Part shown: positions 25,954 to 34,401 of the stretch, one piece after another
Position numbering within the stretch: position 1 is the stretch's first letter
How the letters are laid out: each line of letters starts with the position of its first letter
Origin: Bradyrhizobium manausense
GTDB lineage: Bacteria; Pseudomonadota; Alphaproteobacteria; Rhizobiales; Xanthobacteraceae
DNA length: 64,000 nucleotides
Direction of reading: 5' to 3'
Assembly: GCF_018130615.1 (NCBI RefSeq)
Contig: NZ_JAFCKB010000023.1
Span: 1-64,000 of the forward strand
Made by a program: the position numbers and the translations under genes
Notes under the pieces: model-generated
Databases searched by the model: none
The model's input: the letters and a program-made list of their open reading frames with translations, nothing else
Told to the model about the DNA's origin: nothing

Positions 25954-26757
25954 ATGACTGCCAGCCCCGTCCTATGGACCCTTGATGAGCGTGGGGTTGC
26001 GACCGTCACGTTGAACCGGCCGGAGGTGAACAACGCCTATGACGGGGCCTTGATCGCGGGCGTGCTCGCGGCCATGGACGAGCTCGGAAAGAGGCCCAAC
26101 CTTCGTGTCGTCGTGCTCAGGGGCAATGGCAAGCATTTCCAGGCCGGCGCCGACCTCAAATGGATCAACGGCGTGCGGCCGCAATCCGCCGAGGCCAACG
26201 AGGCGGCGTCGCGGGCGACGTTCGAGGCCGTGCAGCGGCTCAATACCTTGCCCATTCCGACCGTGGCGCTGGTGCAGGGCGGCTGCTTTGGTGGCGGCAC
26301 CGGCGTGATCGCGGCCTGCGATGTGGTGATCGCCGCCGACAACGCCCTGTTTTCCATCACCGAAGTGCGCTGGGGCCTGACCGCCGCCATCATCATTCCC
26401 CAGCTCTGCGACGCCATTGGTGTACGGCAAGTCCGCCGCTACGCACTTACCGGGGAACGCTTCGGCGCCGAAGAGGCCCGCCGCATCGGGCTCGTGCATG
26501 ACGTGGTCCCGCTCGCCGATCTCGAAGCCGCCGGAGCCAAGGTGGTCGAGCAGCTGCTCGCCAATGGCCCGGAGGCCTTGGCCGAGACCAAGCGGTTGGC
26601 GCTGGAGAGCTCGTTCGGCGGCATGGCGGTGGACGATGCGGCGTACACGCGGCTCGTCCAGCTGCATTCGCTCAAGCGGCAGAGCGCGGAGGCGGCGGAG
26701 GGTCTGGCCTCGTTTGCCGAGAAGCGGGCGGCGAAGTGGGGAGCGGGGAAGGGCTGA
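25954..26757 (+). CDS. Enoyl-CoA hydratase family, methylglutaconyl-CoA hydratase-like
   Basis: A 267-residue crotonase. KHFQAGADLKW is the first oxyanion segment and GGCFGGGTGVIAACDV the second. Unlike the crotonase at 2504, it keeps one catalytic glutamate in SITEVRWGLTAAII. The TEVRxGL context is like methylglutaconyl-CoA hydratase of leucine degradation, but carboxylase and lyase partners of that pathway are not next to it. GGAGGAACGCC precedes the start. The function beyond acyl-CoA hydration is inferred. Confidence 0.85.
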   Translation: MTASPVLWTLDERGVATVTLNRPEVNNAYDGALIAGVLAAMDELGKRPNLRVVVLRGNGKHFQAGADLKWINGVRPQSAEANEAASRATFEAVQRLNTLPIPTVALVQGGCFGGGTGVIAACDVVIAADNALFSITEVRWGLTAAIIIPQLCDAIGVRQVRRYALTGERFGAEEARRIGLVHDVVPLADLEAAGAKVVEQLLANGPEALAETKRLALESSFGGMAVDDAAYTRLVQLHSLKRQSAEAAEGLASFAEKRAAKWGAGKG

Positions 26758-26760
26758 GCG

Positions 26761-27039
26761 TCAGCAGCCGCGGCAGATGCCGTGGATGCTGCGATAAACG
26801 GCGTCGTCGTCCTGCCGCATCTGGCGTAGCGATTCGAGTGACTTGCTCTCGTCAGTTGCCACTGGCTTAGGCTTGTTACGCTTCGCAGCCAGCTCTTCTT
26901 CCTGCTTCTCGTAGCAGGCTTCGCGATCGGCCTTGGCTTGGATGAAGCGGCAGTTCTGCTCGAGAGCTGCGGCGGGGGCCGCTGAGATCGCGAGGGCAGC
27001 CAGGGTGGCGAGAGCGAATTTAACGGGCATCGAATCCAT
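26761..27039 (-). CDS. Small secreted hypothetical protein
   Basis: About 92 residues, with a signal peptide (MPVKFALATLAALAISAAPAAA) and a mature part with three to four cysteines (QNCRFIQAK, EACYEKQEEE, HGICRGC). The centre is highly charged. The start may be 27039 or 27030, both ahead of the signal. It ends 4 bp from the hydratase stop on the other strand. No family is recognised; it is probably periplasmic. Confidence 0.7.
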   Translation of the reverse strand: MDSMPVKFALATLAALAISAAPAAALEQNCRFIQAKADREACYEKQEEELAAKRNKPKPVATDESKSLESLRQMRQDDDAVYRSIHGICRGC

Positions 27040-27090
27040 CGCGGCCCTTCTCTCAGGTCCGCTGATCGAGGGCAACCGTCATGTTGTGGC

Positions 27091-27975
27091 TTACAGCGAC
27101 GACGCGAGCGACGTTTTTAGCAAAGTCAGCAGCGCCTGCACCGCGGCGGCGTTGCGCCGCCGCTCGGGAATCGCCGCCTTCACCCATAATTCCGGAATCG
27201 GAAAGTCGCGCAGCACCGGCTTCAGCGTGCCGTCGCGCAAGGCATCCGCGACGAGATAATGCGAGATCAGCGTGATGCCGTTGCCCGCGATCGCACTGCG
27301 CGTCAGCACATGTCCCTCGTTCGACGATAGCAGTGGACTGACCTGGATGCTGACGCGGCCGCGCGGCCCGTCAAAGATCCATTCGGGGCCGGTCGGCATG
27401 AAGCTGAGGCAGCGATGCTCGACGAGGTCGCGCGGATGCTTTGGCGTGCCGTGCTTCTTCAGGTACGCGGGCGAGGCGCAGAGCAGCCGTTTCAGCGAAC
27501 ATAGCGGCTCGTCGATCACGCCGCCGAAGGAATGCGGGAAGGCGCCGATCGCGATATCAAAACCTTCCGTGACGGGATCGACCGGTCGATCGATCAGCAC
27601 GATCTCGAGTTTTAGCCGCGGGTTCTGGGTTTGGAATACGCTGAAGGCATCTGCAAGCCGCGCCACCGTCAGCGAGGTCGGCGCCTTGATGCGGAGGTGA
27701 TCGACCAGATCGTGACCCTTCTCGCCCATGCGCGACAGCAGGTCCGTTGCGTCAGTGACGACGCCGCGAGCGCGATGCACGTAGCGTTGGCCGGCCTCGG
27801 TCAACCGCAATTGCCGGGTCGAGCGATGAAACAGCGGCGTGCCGATCCGTGCCTCCAGCTGCGTGACGCGTTTTGCCACGACCGAGGTCGAGACATTGAG
27901 TTGTCGCGCGGCGGCGGAGAAGCCGGCCGCGTCTGCGGTGGCGAGGAAGGCCTGAAGGTTCACCAGGATGTCCAT
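27091..27975 (-). CDS. LysR family transcriptional regulator
   Basis: A 294-residue regulator with the HTH start NLQAFLATADAAGFSAAARQL and STSVVAKRVTQLEARIGTPLF, then a ligand domain. RHRGV-like sequence after the helix and TRQLRLTEAGQRY are normal. It starts 110 bp from the FAD oxidoreductase gene on the opposite strand, so this and the ABC operon behind it are the likely targets. A palindrome lies directly at its start (27982-28000). The inducer cannot be read. Confidence 0.9.
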   Translation of the reverse strand: MDILVNLQAFLATADAAGFSAAARQLNVSTSVVAKRVTQLEARIGTPLFHRSTRQLRLTEAGQRYVHRARGVVTDATDLLSRMGEKGHDLVDHLRIKAPTSLTVARLADAFSVFQTQNPRLKLEIVLIDRPVDPVTEGFDIAIGAFPHSFGGVIDEPLCSLKRLLCASPAYLKKHGTPKHPRDLVEHRCLSFMPTGPEWIFDGPRGRVSIQVSPLLSSNEGHVLTRSAIAGNGITLISHYLVADALRDGTLKPVLRDFPIPELWVKAAIPERRRNAAAVQALLTLLKTSLASSL

Positions 27976-27981
27976 GTTGAT

Positions 27982-28000
27982 CTTTCTCGATTCGCGAAAG
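27982..28000. promoter_or_regulatory. Interrupted palindrome, candidate LysR binding site
   Basis: CTTTC (27982-27986) and GAAAG (27996-28000) enclose nine bases, inside a T-N11-A frame as LysR proteins prefer. It begins seven bases ahead of the LysR start codon and lies in the shared spacer with the FAD oxidoreductase gene, which fits autorepression and divergent control. Confidence 0.45.
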
Positions 28001-28084
28001 CTGATCGCGTATTTTGGTGGATTGTAGCTCAGGCCGCGTTAATTCATAGTCGCCCCAATCAAGGGAAACCGGGAAGGACGCGCC

Positions 28085-29449
28085 ATGCGGGCCACGACGA
28101 TCGATGAACCAGCGCGCCAGGTGCCGCTTTACGGCGAATATGAAGTCGTGGTGCTCGGCGGCGGCCCGGCCGGCATTGTCGCGGCCGCGTCAGCAGCACG
28201 GGCCGGGCGGAAGACGCTACTGATCGAGCGCTACGGCTTTCTCGGCGGCATGGGGACCGCCGCCGGTGTCACCAATTTCTGTGGCTTGCATGGCAATGTT
28301 TATGGCGAGGCCGTGCGGCTGGTGCAGGGTCTGGCGTCAGACCTGCTGGCGCGGATCGATCATCTGAATGGGCTTAATTCGCCGCATCTGATCCTCGGCA
28401 AGGTCTTTGCGCAGGCCTATGACACCGCCGCCTACAAGATCGCGGCCGACGAACTTTTGGCCAGCCACAAGGTGCATATCCTTTTCCATGCCCTCGGCGC
28501 CGGCGTCGTGATGGGCGATGACCGCCGCATCGATGCGCTGATGGTCGAGACCAAAGCCGGCCGGCAGGCGGTGCGATCGGAGATCTTCATCGATTGCTCC
28601 GGCGACGGCGATCTCGCAGTCTGGGCCGGCGCGCCCTTTGAAATCGGCGATGAACACGGCCATCCGATGTACCCGTCGATGATGCTCCGCCTCAACGGCA
28701 TCGATCCCGCAAAGGCGGGCGACGCCTGGCGCACCATCCCGCAATTGATGGAAGCGGCCCTAGCGGCCGGCACGCACACATTCCCGCGCAAAAGCGCGAT
28801 CGTGCGCCCGCAGAAATCCGGCATCGAATGGCGGGTGAATTTTACCCAGGTGGCGCGCGAGGACGGCCACGCCATCAACGGCGTCGAGCCCGACGACCTC
28901 ACCCGTGGCGAAATCGAGGGGCGCAAGCAGGCGCTCGCGGCCTTCGAGTTCCTGCGCACCGTGCCCGGCTTCGAAAAGTCCTACATTGTCGACCTGCCAC
29001 CGCAACTCGGCATCCGCGAGACCCGCCGAATCAAGGGCGGCTACCAGCTCAGCGGCGAGGACGTGCTCGGCTGCGCCTCGTTCGAGGATTCCATCGGCGT
29101 CAATGGTTGGCCGATCGAGGCCCATGTTGCCGGCGATGTCATCTTCACCTTCCCGCCGATCCCGGAATCGCGCGGCTATAACGAGCTGCCGTACCGGATG
29201 CTGGTGCCCGAGGGCGTCGACAATCTCCTGGTCGCCGGCCGCTGCGCCTCGATGACTCATGAAGGGCAGTCGGCGGCACGGGTTTCCGGGGCCTGTTTCG
29301 CGATGGGGGAGGCCGCCGGTTCCGCGGCTGCCCTGGCGCTATCCGGAAACCGGATCCCGCGTGACATCCCCATTGAAAAATTGCAGGAAACGTTGAAACA
29401 ACAGGGCGCCTTCATCGGACGGGATCAACCCGTGCCAAAGGGCCTGTAA
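28085..29449 (+). CDS. FAD-dependent oxidoreductase (FAD_oxidored type)
   Basis: A 454-residue flavoenzyme. EVVVLGGGPAGIVAAASAAR is the FAD fold (Gly25, Gly27, Gly30), FLGGMGTAAGVTNFCGLHG follows, FIDCSGDGDLAVWAGAPF is the second motif, and RETRRIKGGYQLSGED and LLVAGRCAS lie in the C-terminal half. The pattern is that of the family near PF12831, whose substrates are mostly unknown. GGGAAGGA precedes ATG. The ABC binding protein follows after 35 bp, so the enzyme probably handles the compound imported by that system. Confidence 0.85.
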   Translation: MRATTIDEPARQVPLYGEYEVVVLGGGPAGIVAAASAARAGRKTLLIERYGFLGGMGTAAGVTNFCGLHGNVYGEAVRLVQGLASDLLARIDHLNGLNSPHLILGKVFAQAYDTAAYKIAADELLASHKVHILFHALGAGVVMGDDRRIDALMVETKAGRQAVRSEIFIDCSGDGDLAVWAGAPFEIGDEHGHPMYPSMMLRLNGIDPAKAGDAWRTIPQLMEAALAAGTHTFPRKSAIVRPQKSGIEWRVNFTQVAREDGHAINGVEPDDLTRGEIEGRKQALAAFEFLRTVPGFEKSYIVDLPPQLGIRETRRIKGGYQLSGEDVLGCASFEDSIGVNGWPIEAHVAGDVIFTFPPIPESRGYNELPYRMLVPEGVDNLLVAGRCASMTHEGQSAARVSGACFAMGEAAGSAAALALSGNRIPRDIPIEKLQETLKQQGAFIGRDQPVPKGL

Positions 29450-29484
29450 CGGACTGCAAAAAGCGAATTATTGGAGGAAGCGGG

Positions 29485-30489
29485 ATGATCGGGATTGCGC
29501 GGGTCGCGGCACTTAGCCTTTTGGCTATGATGGCGATGGGCACGGCCAGGGCCGAGGATGCGCTGAAGGCCAAGGTCGGCGTGCTCCGGCTGTCGTCCTC
29601 CGCGCCGGTCTTCATCGCGCAGGACAAGGGCTATTTCCGCGAGGCCGGTCTCGACATCGAGCTGAAATTCTTCGACGCCGCGCAGCCGATCGCGGTCGCC
29701 ACCACTTCGGGCGATGTCGATTTCGGCGTCACGGCCTTCACTGCGGGCCTCTACAATCTCGCCGGCAAGGGGGTGTTGAAGGTGATCGGCGGCATGAGCC
29801 GCGAGAAGGCCGGCTATCCCCTGATCGGCTATTTCGCCAGCAACAATGCCTATGCTGCTGGCTTGAAGACACCGAAGGATCTTGCGGGCAAGCGCATTGC
29901 GATGACCCAGGTCGGATCGAGCTTCCATTATTCGCTCGGTCTGCTCGCCGACAAATACGGCTTCAAGCTCTCCGAGGTGAAGATCGTGCCGCTGCAATCG
30001 CTGTCGAATGCGGCCGCTGCGCTGAAGGGCGAGACCGTCGATGCCGCGCTGCTGCCGATCTCCACCGCGCGAAAGCTGATGGACGACGGCGGAGCGAAGT
30101 TTCTGGGCTGGGTTGGCGATGAGACGCCCTGGCAATTGGGTGCGGTGTTCGCCGCGCCGAAGACGCTGACCAACAAGGCGCTGGTGACGAAATTCCTCGG
30201 TGTGCTCGCGAAGGCCGATCGCGAATATCACGACGTCATCCTGGCTTCGATGAAGGACGGCGTCGCCCCGATCAACGACAAGACCAAGCCGTTGCTCGAA
30301 ATCATCGCCAAATACACCAACCTGCCGGTCGAGCAGGTGGTCGGCAACTGCGCCTATATCGATCCGGACGGCAAGCTCGACGTCAAGAATGTCGACAACC
30401 AGATCAAATGGCTCCAGGAGCAGGGTTTTGCCGACAAGGGCTTTGATGCCGATACGATCATCGCCAAGGATTATGTGAAGGCTGATTGA
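29485..30489 (+). CDS. ABC transporter substrate-binding protein, NMT1/SsuA-like
   Basis: A 334-residue periplasmic protein with signal peptide (VAALSLLAMMAMGTARA). LRLSSSAPVFIAQDKGYFREAGL and FFDAAQPIAVATTSGDVDFGV are the typical ligand-binding fold of nitrate/sulfonate/taurine and pyrimidine-like receptors. GGAGGAAG precedes ATG. It follows the FAD oxidoreductase closely and precedes the ATPase and permease after a repeat block. The ligand is not evident: no sulfonate or taurine enzyme is nearby. Confidence 0.87.
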   Translation: MIGIARVAALSLLAMMAMGTARAEDALKAKVGVLRLSSSAPVFIAQDKGYFREAGLDIELKFFDAAQPIAVATTSGDVDFGVTAFTAGLYNLAGKGVLKVIGGMSREKAGYPLIGYFASNNAYAAGLKTPKDLAGKRIAMTQVGSSFHYSLGLLADKYGFKLSEVKIVPLQSLSNAAAALKGETVDAALLPISTARKLMDDGGAKFLGWVGDETPWQLGAVFAAPKTLTNKALVTKFLGVLAKADREYHDVILASMKDGVAPINDKTKPLLEIIAKYTNLPVEQVVGNCAYIDPDGKLDVKNVDNQIKWLQEQGFADKGFDADTIIAKDYVKAD

Positions 30490-30624
30490 TGCGGCGCGCA
30501 CCCCTCGCACTCCGTCATCCCCGCGCAACGGCGAAGCCGTTGTCGCTGGCAGTGCTCGCGAAGCGAGCCTCGAAGGATGCTCGGTCCGGATGGAGCGGGG
30601 CCGTCGCTGTTGCCAGGCCCCCAG

Positions 30625-30746
30625 CGTCGTCCCGGCGGAGGCCGGGACCCATGCGCCGGGTGGGAGTTGTGGCGCAAGGTGATTGTTGCCTGTCTTCGCC
30701 AAATTCAGTTCGGTGGTTATGGGTCCCGGCCTTCGCCGGGACGACG
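30625..30746. repeat. Dispersed GTCGTCCCGG repeat inside the ABC operon
   Basis: Begins CGTCGTCCCGGCGGAGG and ends CTTCGCCGGGACGACG. The right half (CAAATTCAGTTCGGTGG then TTATGGGTCCCGG) closely matches the copy at 47334. It sits between the binding-protein and ATPase genes; the preceding 130 bases hold a second, weaker repeat. The frame across this stretch is not a gene. The block may lower expression of the downstream genes relative to the receptor. Confidence 0.75.
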
Positions 30747-30759
30747 CTGAGGTCGTAGT

Positions 30760-31533
30760 ATGGACCTGATCGCCAACCACATCAGTCACCACTTCGGCGA
30801 TCTCGCCGTGCTGGACGACGTCTCGTTCACGGTGAGCGCGGGCGAGGTGGTGGCGATCGTGGGGCCCTCCGGCTGCGGCAAGAGCACTTTGCTGTCCATC
30901 CTTGGCGGGCTGTTGCAGCCGACCTCCGGCGCGCCCGAGCTGCGCGGTGCGCCGCCGGCGGACAGTTTCAATCCGCTGACATACGTGTTCCAGGACTTTG
31001 CGTTGCTGCCTTGGGCGACGGTCGAGGAGAACGTCGAATTCCCGCTGCTGCACACCCAGCTCTCGACCGCGCAGCGCCGCGCGCTGGTCGATGATGCCCT
31101 GCGCCGCACGGGCCTGACCGATTTCAGCAAAACCTATCCAAAGCAGCTGTCCGGCGGCATGCGCCAGCGCGTCGGCATTTCGCGCGCGCTGGCGGTCAAG
31201 CCCGCCATCCTGCTGATGGACGAGCCGCTCTCGGCGCTGGATTCGCAGACGCGTGAGCTGCTGATGGAGGATTTCGTCCGCCTGCTCGCCGATGGCGGCA
31301 TGGGCGCGGTCTATGTCACCCACAATCTCGAAGAGGCCGCGCGCCTTGCCGACCGCATCGTGGTGCTGTCGCGCCGGCCCGGTCGCATTCGCGAGGTCGT
31401 CTCTGTGCCGATGACGCGCGCTGAACGTGGCGAGGTGGCCGCACGCGAGAAGCTGCTGGCGCTCCAGAACCAGATCTGGTCGCTGATCCGCAACGAGGCG
31501 ATCGACGCCGAGCGCGAGGTCCAGCATGCTTGA
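30760..31533 (+). CDS. ABC transporter ATP-binding protein
   Basis: A 257-residue ATPase. Walker A is GPSGCGKS (residues 35-42), the signature is LSGGMRQRVGISRAL, and Walker B is ILLMDEPLSALDS, followed by a conserved histidine in YVTHNLEEAARLAD. It belongs to the nitrate/sulfonate/taurine group. The next gene overlaps by 8 bp. It energises import of the ligand bound by the receptor at 29485. Confidence 0.9.
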   Translation: MDLIANHISHHFGDLAVLDDVSFTVSAGEVVAIVGPSGCGKSTLLSILGGLLQPTSGAPELRGAPPADSFNPLTYVFQDFALLPWATVEENVEFPLLHTQLSTAQRRALVDDALRRTGLTDFSKTYPKQLSGGMRQRVGISRALAVKPAILLMDEPLSALDSQTRELLMEDFVRLLADGGMGAVYVTHNLEEAARLADRIVVLSRRPGRIREVVSVPMTRAERGEVAAREKLLALQNQIWSLIRNEAIDAEREVQHA

Positions 31534-32347
31534 TCGCGCGGTGGACACATCAGCCAAAGCTGAGGCGACGCGGCGCGTCCGCTTCCGCGGCGCAGGCTTC
31601 GTACCTGCGTCCAGCCGCTTCGGCGGCTGGATTGCACTCGCACTCGTCATCGCGCTCTGGCAGGCGGCCGGCAGCACGGGCCTTGTCAATCCGCTGTTCC
31701 TGCCGGCGCCGTCGGCGATCGTGCGGGCGATCTATGAGCTCGCGATGTCGGGTGCGCTTTGGCAGCACTTGTCCGCCTCGCTGCTGCGCATCGGCGTCGG
31801 CTGGCTGCTTGGCACTGCGGCCGGCGTGGTGGTCGGCTTTGCCATCGGTCTGTCGCGGCTCGCGCGCAGCGTCGGCATCACCTTCATCTCGGCGCTGTTC
31901 CCGATACCGAAGATCGCGCTGCTCCCGCTCTTGATCCTCTGGCTCGGCATCGGCGAAGAGCCGAAGATCGCGACCATCGGGCTCGGGGTGTTCTTCTCGA
32001 CCGCGATCTCGGTCTATAGCGGCGTCGATGCCGTGCCGCGCAATCTCATCCGCATGGCGCAGAGTTTTAATGTTCCGTTCGCGACCATCGTGCACAAGGT
32101 GGTTTGGCCTGGCGCGCTGCCCGCGATCCTCGCCGGCTTTCGCATCACCGCCTCCGTCGCGCTGCTGCTCGTCGTCAGCGCCGAGATGATCGGCGCCCAA
32201 TATGGCATCGGCGCGTTCGTGCTGCAGGCCGGTAATCTCATGCAGACCGATCAGCTGCTCGCGGGCGTGGTGATCCTGTCGGTGTTCGGGCTTGTGGTGG
32301 GGAAGGTGATCGGCTGGCTGGAGACGCGGTTGCTGCACTGGCGATAA
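31526..32347 (+). CDS. ABC transporter permease
   Basis: A 273-residue inner-membrane protein with about six hydrophobic segments, starting with GWIALALVIALWQAAGS. The cytoplasmic coupling loop is AQSFNVPFATIVHKVVWPGALPAILAG, matching the EAA loop of the SsuC type. It overlaps the ATPase gene by 8 bp and should form a homodimer with it. A dispersed repeat follows directly after the stop. Confidence 0.88.
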   Translation: MLDRAVDTSAKAEATRRVRFRGAGFVPASSRFGGWIALALVIALWQAAGSTGLVNPLFLPAPSAIVRAIYELAMSGALWQHLSASLLRIGVGWLLGTAAGVVVGFAIGLSRLARSVGITFISALFPIPKIALLPLLILWLGIGEEPKIATIGLGVFFSTAISVYSGVDAVPRNLIRMAQSFNVPFATIVHKVVWPGALPAILAGFRITASVALLLVVSAEMIGAQYGIGAFVLQAGNLMQTDQLLAGVVILSVFGLVVGKVIGWLETRLLHWR

Positions 32348-32354
32348 ATTCCGC

Positions 32355-32500
32355 TGTCGTCCCGGCGAAGGCCGGGACTCACCGCGTGATCTATCGAGGA
32401 GGGGCGCTCTTCGTACCAACGAAGATAACGACGTGTCTTCGTCAGACTCCTCCCTGGGGGTATGGGCCCCGGATCTGCGCTTCGCTTGTCAGGGACGACA
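32355..32500. repeat. Dispersed GTCGTCCCGG repeat
   Basis: TGTCGTCCCGGCGAAGG at the left faces GCTTGTCAGGGACGACA at the right. It lies between the ABC permease and gentisate dioxygenase genes, which converge. It may act as a transcript-end hairpin. Confidence 0.75.
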
Positions 32501-32527
32501 CCGAGTGTGAGGCCAATACCCGTCGCT

Positions 32528-33568
32528 TCACGCGTTGCCGCGATCCTCTCGGAACAGATCGAGCTTCTGCTGCACCGGCCGGTCCGAGAAGCTGAACAGC
32601 ACGGCATCCTCATCCGCTTCGTGCGTCACCCATTGCCAGCTCGGCACCACGAACAGATCGCGTGGGCCCCATTCGAAAACGGTGTCGCCGATCCGGCTGC
32701 GGCCCTTGCCCTCGATCGGGCAGAACACCGTCGCGTCCGTCGCGCGATAGCGCGCGGTCTTGAAACCCTTCGGCAGCAGCTGGATGAAGGTGCCGATGGT
32801 CGGCATCGCGAAGTCGCCGGTCTCGGGGTTGCTGAACTTCAGCTTCAGCCCGTGGCAGGCGTCCCATTCCTGGCCCGTCCTGGCTTTCTCCAGTGCTTCG
32901 CGGGTGTAGGCATAGGGATAGCTGAAGATCGGCGAGGTCTTCGATGACCGCTTCGCGTCGACCGGCAGCAGATTGTGGCCGTAGCGGGCAAAGCTGTCGC
33001 CCGCCGGTTTTGTGATCTTCTGCTGGTCCTCCTTGGAGCCTTCCGCAAACGAGCAGTCGAAGAACTGCACCAGGGGAATGTCGAGGCCGTCGAGCCAGAA
33101 CATCGGCTCGCTGGTCTCGTTGGAATGATCGTGCCAGGTCATCGACGGCGTGATGATGAAGTCGCCGGGCTCCATCGCGGTGCGCTCGCCGTTGACGGCG
33201 GTGTGGGCGCCCTTGCCTTCGAGCACGAAGCGTAGCGCCGACTGGCTGTGCCGGTGCGCGGGTGCGACGTCGCCGGGCACCACCATCTGCACGCCGGCAT
33301 AGAGCGATGTCGTGATCTTGGACTGGCCGCGCAGGCCGGGATTCTCCAGCACCAGCACGCGCCGCTCGGCTTCCTTGGCGGTGATCAGCTTGCCGGCTTC
33401 CGTCATGTAGTCGCGGATGATGTCGAACTTCCAGAGGTGAGGGCGGCACGCGCTCTTCGGTTCCGGCGTGATCAGGTCGCTCATCACCGTCCATAGGGCA
33501 GTGAGATTTTCGCCGTCGATCTTCCGGTAGAACGCCTCGCGTTCCGGTGTCTTGGTCACGGCTTCCAT
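32528..33568 (-). CDS. Gentisate 1,2-dioxygenase
   Basis: A 346-residue bicupin that should open gentisate with O2 to maleylpyruvate. Residues 100-120 (DVAPAHRHSQSALRF) give His105 and His107, and WHDH at 145-148 gives His146, which together are the expected iron ligands. The start MEAVTKTPEREAFYRK fits the family. Its promoter, at 33600-33627, carries the operator also seen at 37873. The maleylpyruvate isomerase is divergent and the aryl-CoA ligase and hydroxylase lie 1.5 kb away. Salicylate dioxygenases share this family; gentisate is favoured by the isomerase. Confidence 0.9.
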   Translation of the reverse strand: MEAVTKTPEREAFYRKIDGENLTALWTVMSDLITPEPKSACRPHLWKFDIIRDYMTEAGKLITAKEAERRVLVLENPGLRGQSKITTSLYAGVQMVVPGDVAPAHRHSQSALRFVLEGKGAHTAVNGERTAMEPGDFIITPSMTWHDHSNETSEPMFWLDGLDIPLVQFFDCSFAEGSKEDQQKITKPAGDSFARYGHNLLPVDAKRSSKTSPIFSYPYAYTREALEKARTGQEWDACHGLKLKFSNPETGDFAMPTIGTFIQLLPKGFKTARYRATDATVFCPIEGKGRSRIGDTVFEWGPRDLFVVPSWQWVTHEADEDAVLFSFSDRPVQQKLDLFREDRGNA

Positions 33569-33596
33569 GGTGCGGCTCCCGATCGTTTTGTTGATT

Positions 33597-33627
33597 GACA
33601 GTATACTTACGATCTAGGTAGCGTCAA
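33597..33627 (-). promoter_or_regulatory. Gentisate dioxygenase promoter with MarR-type operator
   Basis: Read on the minus strand, TTGACG (33622-33627) and TATACT (33600-33605) are spaced by 16 bases, a good sigma-70 promoter. The imperfect palindrome GATCGTA-AGTA-TACTGTC (33597-33614) covers the -10 box. The 17 bases ATTGACAGTATACTTAC at 33594-33610 recur exactly at 37870-37886 ahead of the hydroxylase gene. The site is also ahead of the divergent isomerase and MarR genes, so it may serve both directions. Confidence 0.7.
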
Positions 33628-33650
33628 CGTGGCAGGCGACAATCATTGTC

Positions 33651-33750
33651 GTCATTCCGGGGCGATGCGATAGCATCGAACTATGGTGCGTACTTGCGCG
33701 CCTGGGATCTCGAGATTCCGGGTTCTCGCTTTGCGAGCCCCGAAACGACA
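33651..33750. repeat. Dispersed CATTCCGGG repeat, two fragments
   Basis: The first fragment is GTCATTCCGGGGCGATGCGA with a GATGCGATAGCATC hairpin. The second, 33712-33749, reads GATTCCGGGTTCTCGC then TTGCGAGCCCCGAAACGAC and matches the palindrome at 6793-6830. They fill the space between the operator and the isomerase gene. Confidence 0.6.
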
Positions 33751-33768
33751 AAATGAGGGAGGGTTTCG

Positions 33769-34401
33769 ATGAAGCTGCACGGCTATTTCCGCTCCAGCGC
33801 CGCTTACCGCGTGCGTATCGCGCTCAATCTCAAAGGCCTTGGCGCCGAGCATCTGCCGCATCATTTGCGCAAGGGCGAGCAATGCGCGCCCGCTTATCTC
33901 GCCATCAATCCGCAGGGCCTGGTGCCTGCGCTGGAAAGTGACACGGGAGTGGTGCTGACCCAATCGGTCGCGATCATCGAGTGGCTCGATGAAACACACC
34001 CCAATCCGCCATTGCTGCCAAAAGATCCGTTGCAGCGCGCCAGGGTGCGAGCCTTCGCGCTGGCGATCGCCTGCGACACCCATCCCGTGCAGAATTTGAA
34101 GGTACTGGCGCGGCTGCGTGAGCTTGGTCTGCCCGAGGAGAAAGTCCAGGAGTGGGCCGCCTGGGTCAATCGCGAAGGGCTGTCGGCCTGCGAGACGCTG
34201 GTCAAGGACGAGCCGGGGCCGTTCTGCTTCGGCGATACGCCGACGCTCGCCGATCTCTGCTTGGTGCCGCAGCTTGCGAACGCGCGCCGCTTCGGCGTCG
34301 ATGTTGCGGCCTACCCGCGCTTGCTCAAGGCAGAAGCCGCCGCGAAGGCGTTGCCCCCCTTCGCCAATGCGGCACCGGAGAAGCAGCCTGATGCCGAGTA
34401 A
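33769..34401 (+). CDS. Maleylpyruvate/maleylacetoacetate isomerase (zeta-type glutathione transferase)
   Basis: A 210-residue GST-fold enzyme. The N-terminal KLHGYFRSSAAYRVRIAL is the zeta-class active-site segment; the usual SSCS reads SSAA, so the cysteine is replaced. TQSVAIIEWLDE and the DTHPVQNLKVL helix are also family marks. Beside gentisate dioxygenase the best role is glutathione-dependent maleylpyruvate to fumarylpyruvate isomerisation; maleylacetoacetate is the alternative. GAGGGAGGG precedes ATG. Its end overlaps the MarR start by 11 bp. Confidence 0.87.
   Translation: MKLHGYFRSSAAYRVRIALNLKGLGAEHLPHHLRKGEQCAPAYLAINPQGLVPALESDTGVVLTQSVAIIEWLDETHPNPPLLPKDPLQRARVRAFALAIACDTHPVQNLKVLARLRELGLPEEKVQEWAAWVNREGLSACETLVKDEPGPFCFGDTPTLADLCLVPQLANARRFGVDVAAYPRLLKAEAAAKALPPFANAAPEKQPDAE

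Noticed and set aside
30486-30758. 90-residue frame inside the ABC operon
   Set aside because: It consists of dispersed repeat sequence and has no conserved protein features.
34118-34390. N-terminal extension of the MarR gene
   Set aside because: The extra residues are the shifted-frame reading of the isomerase gene; the true start is 34391.
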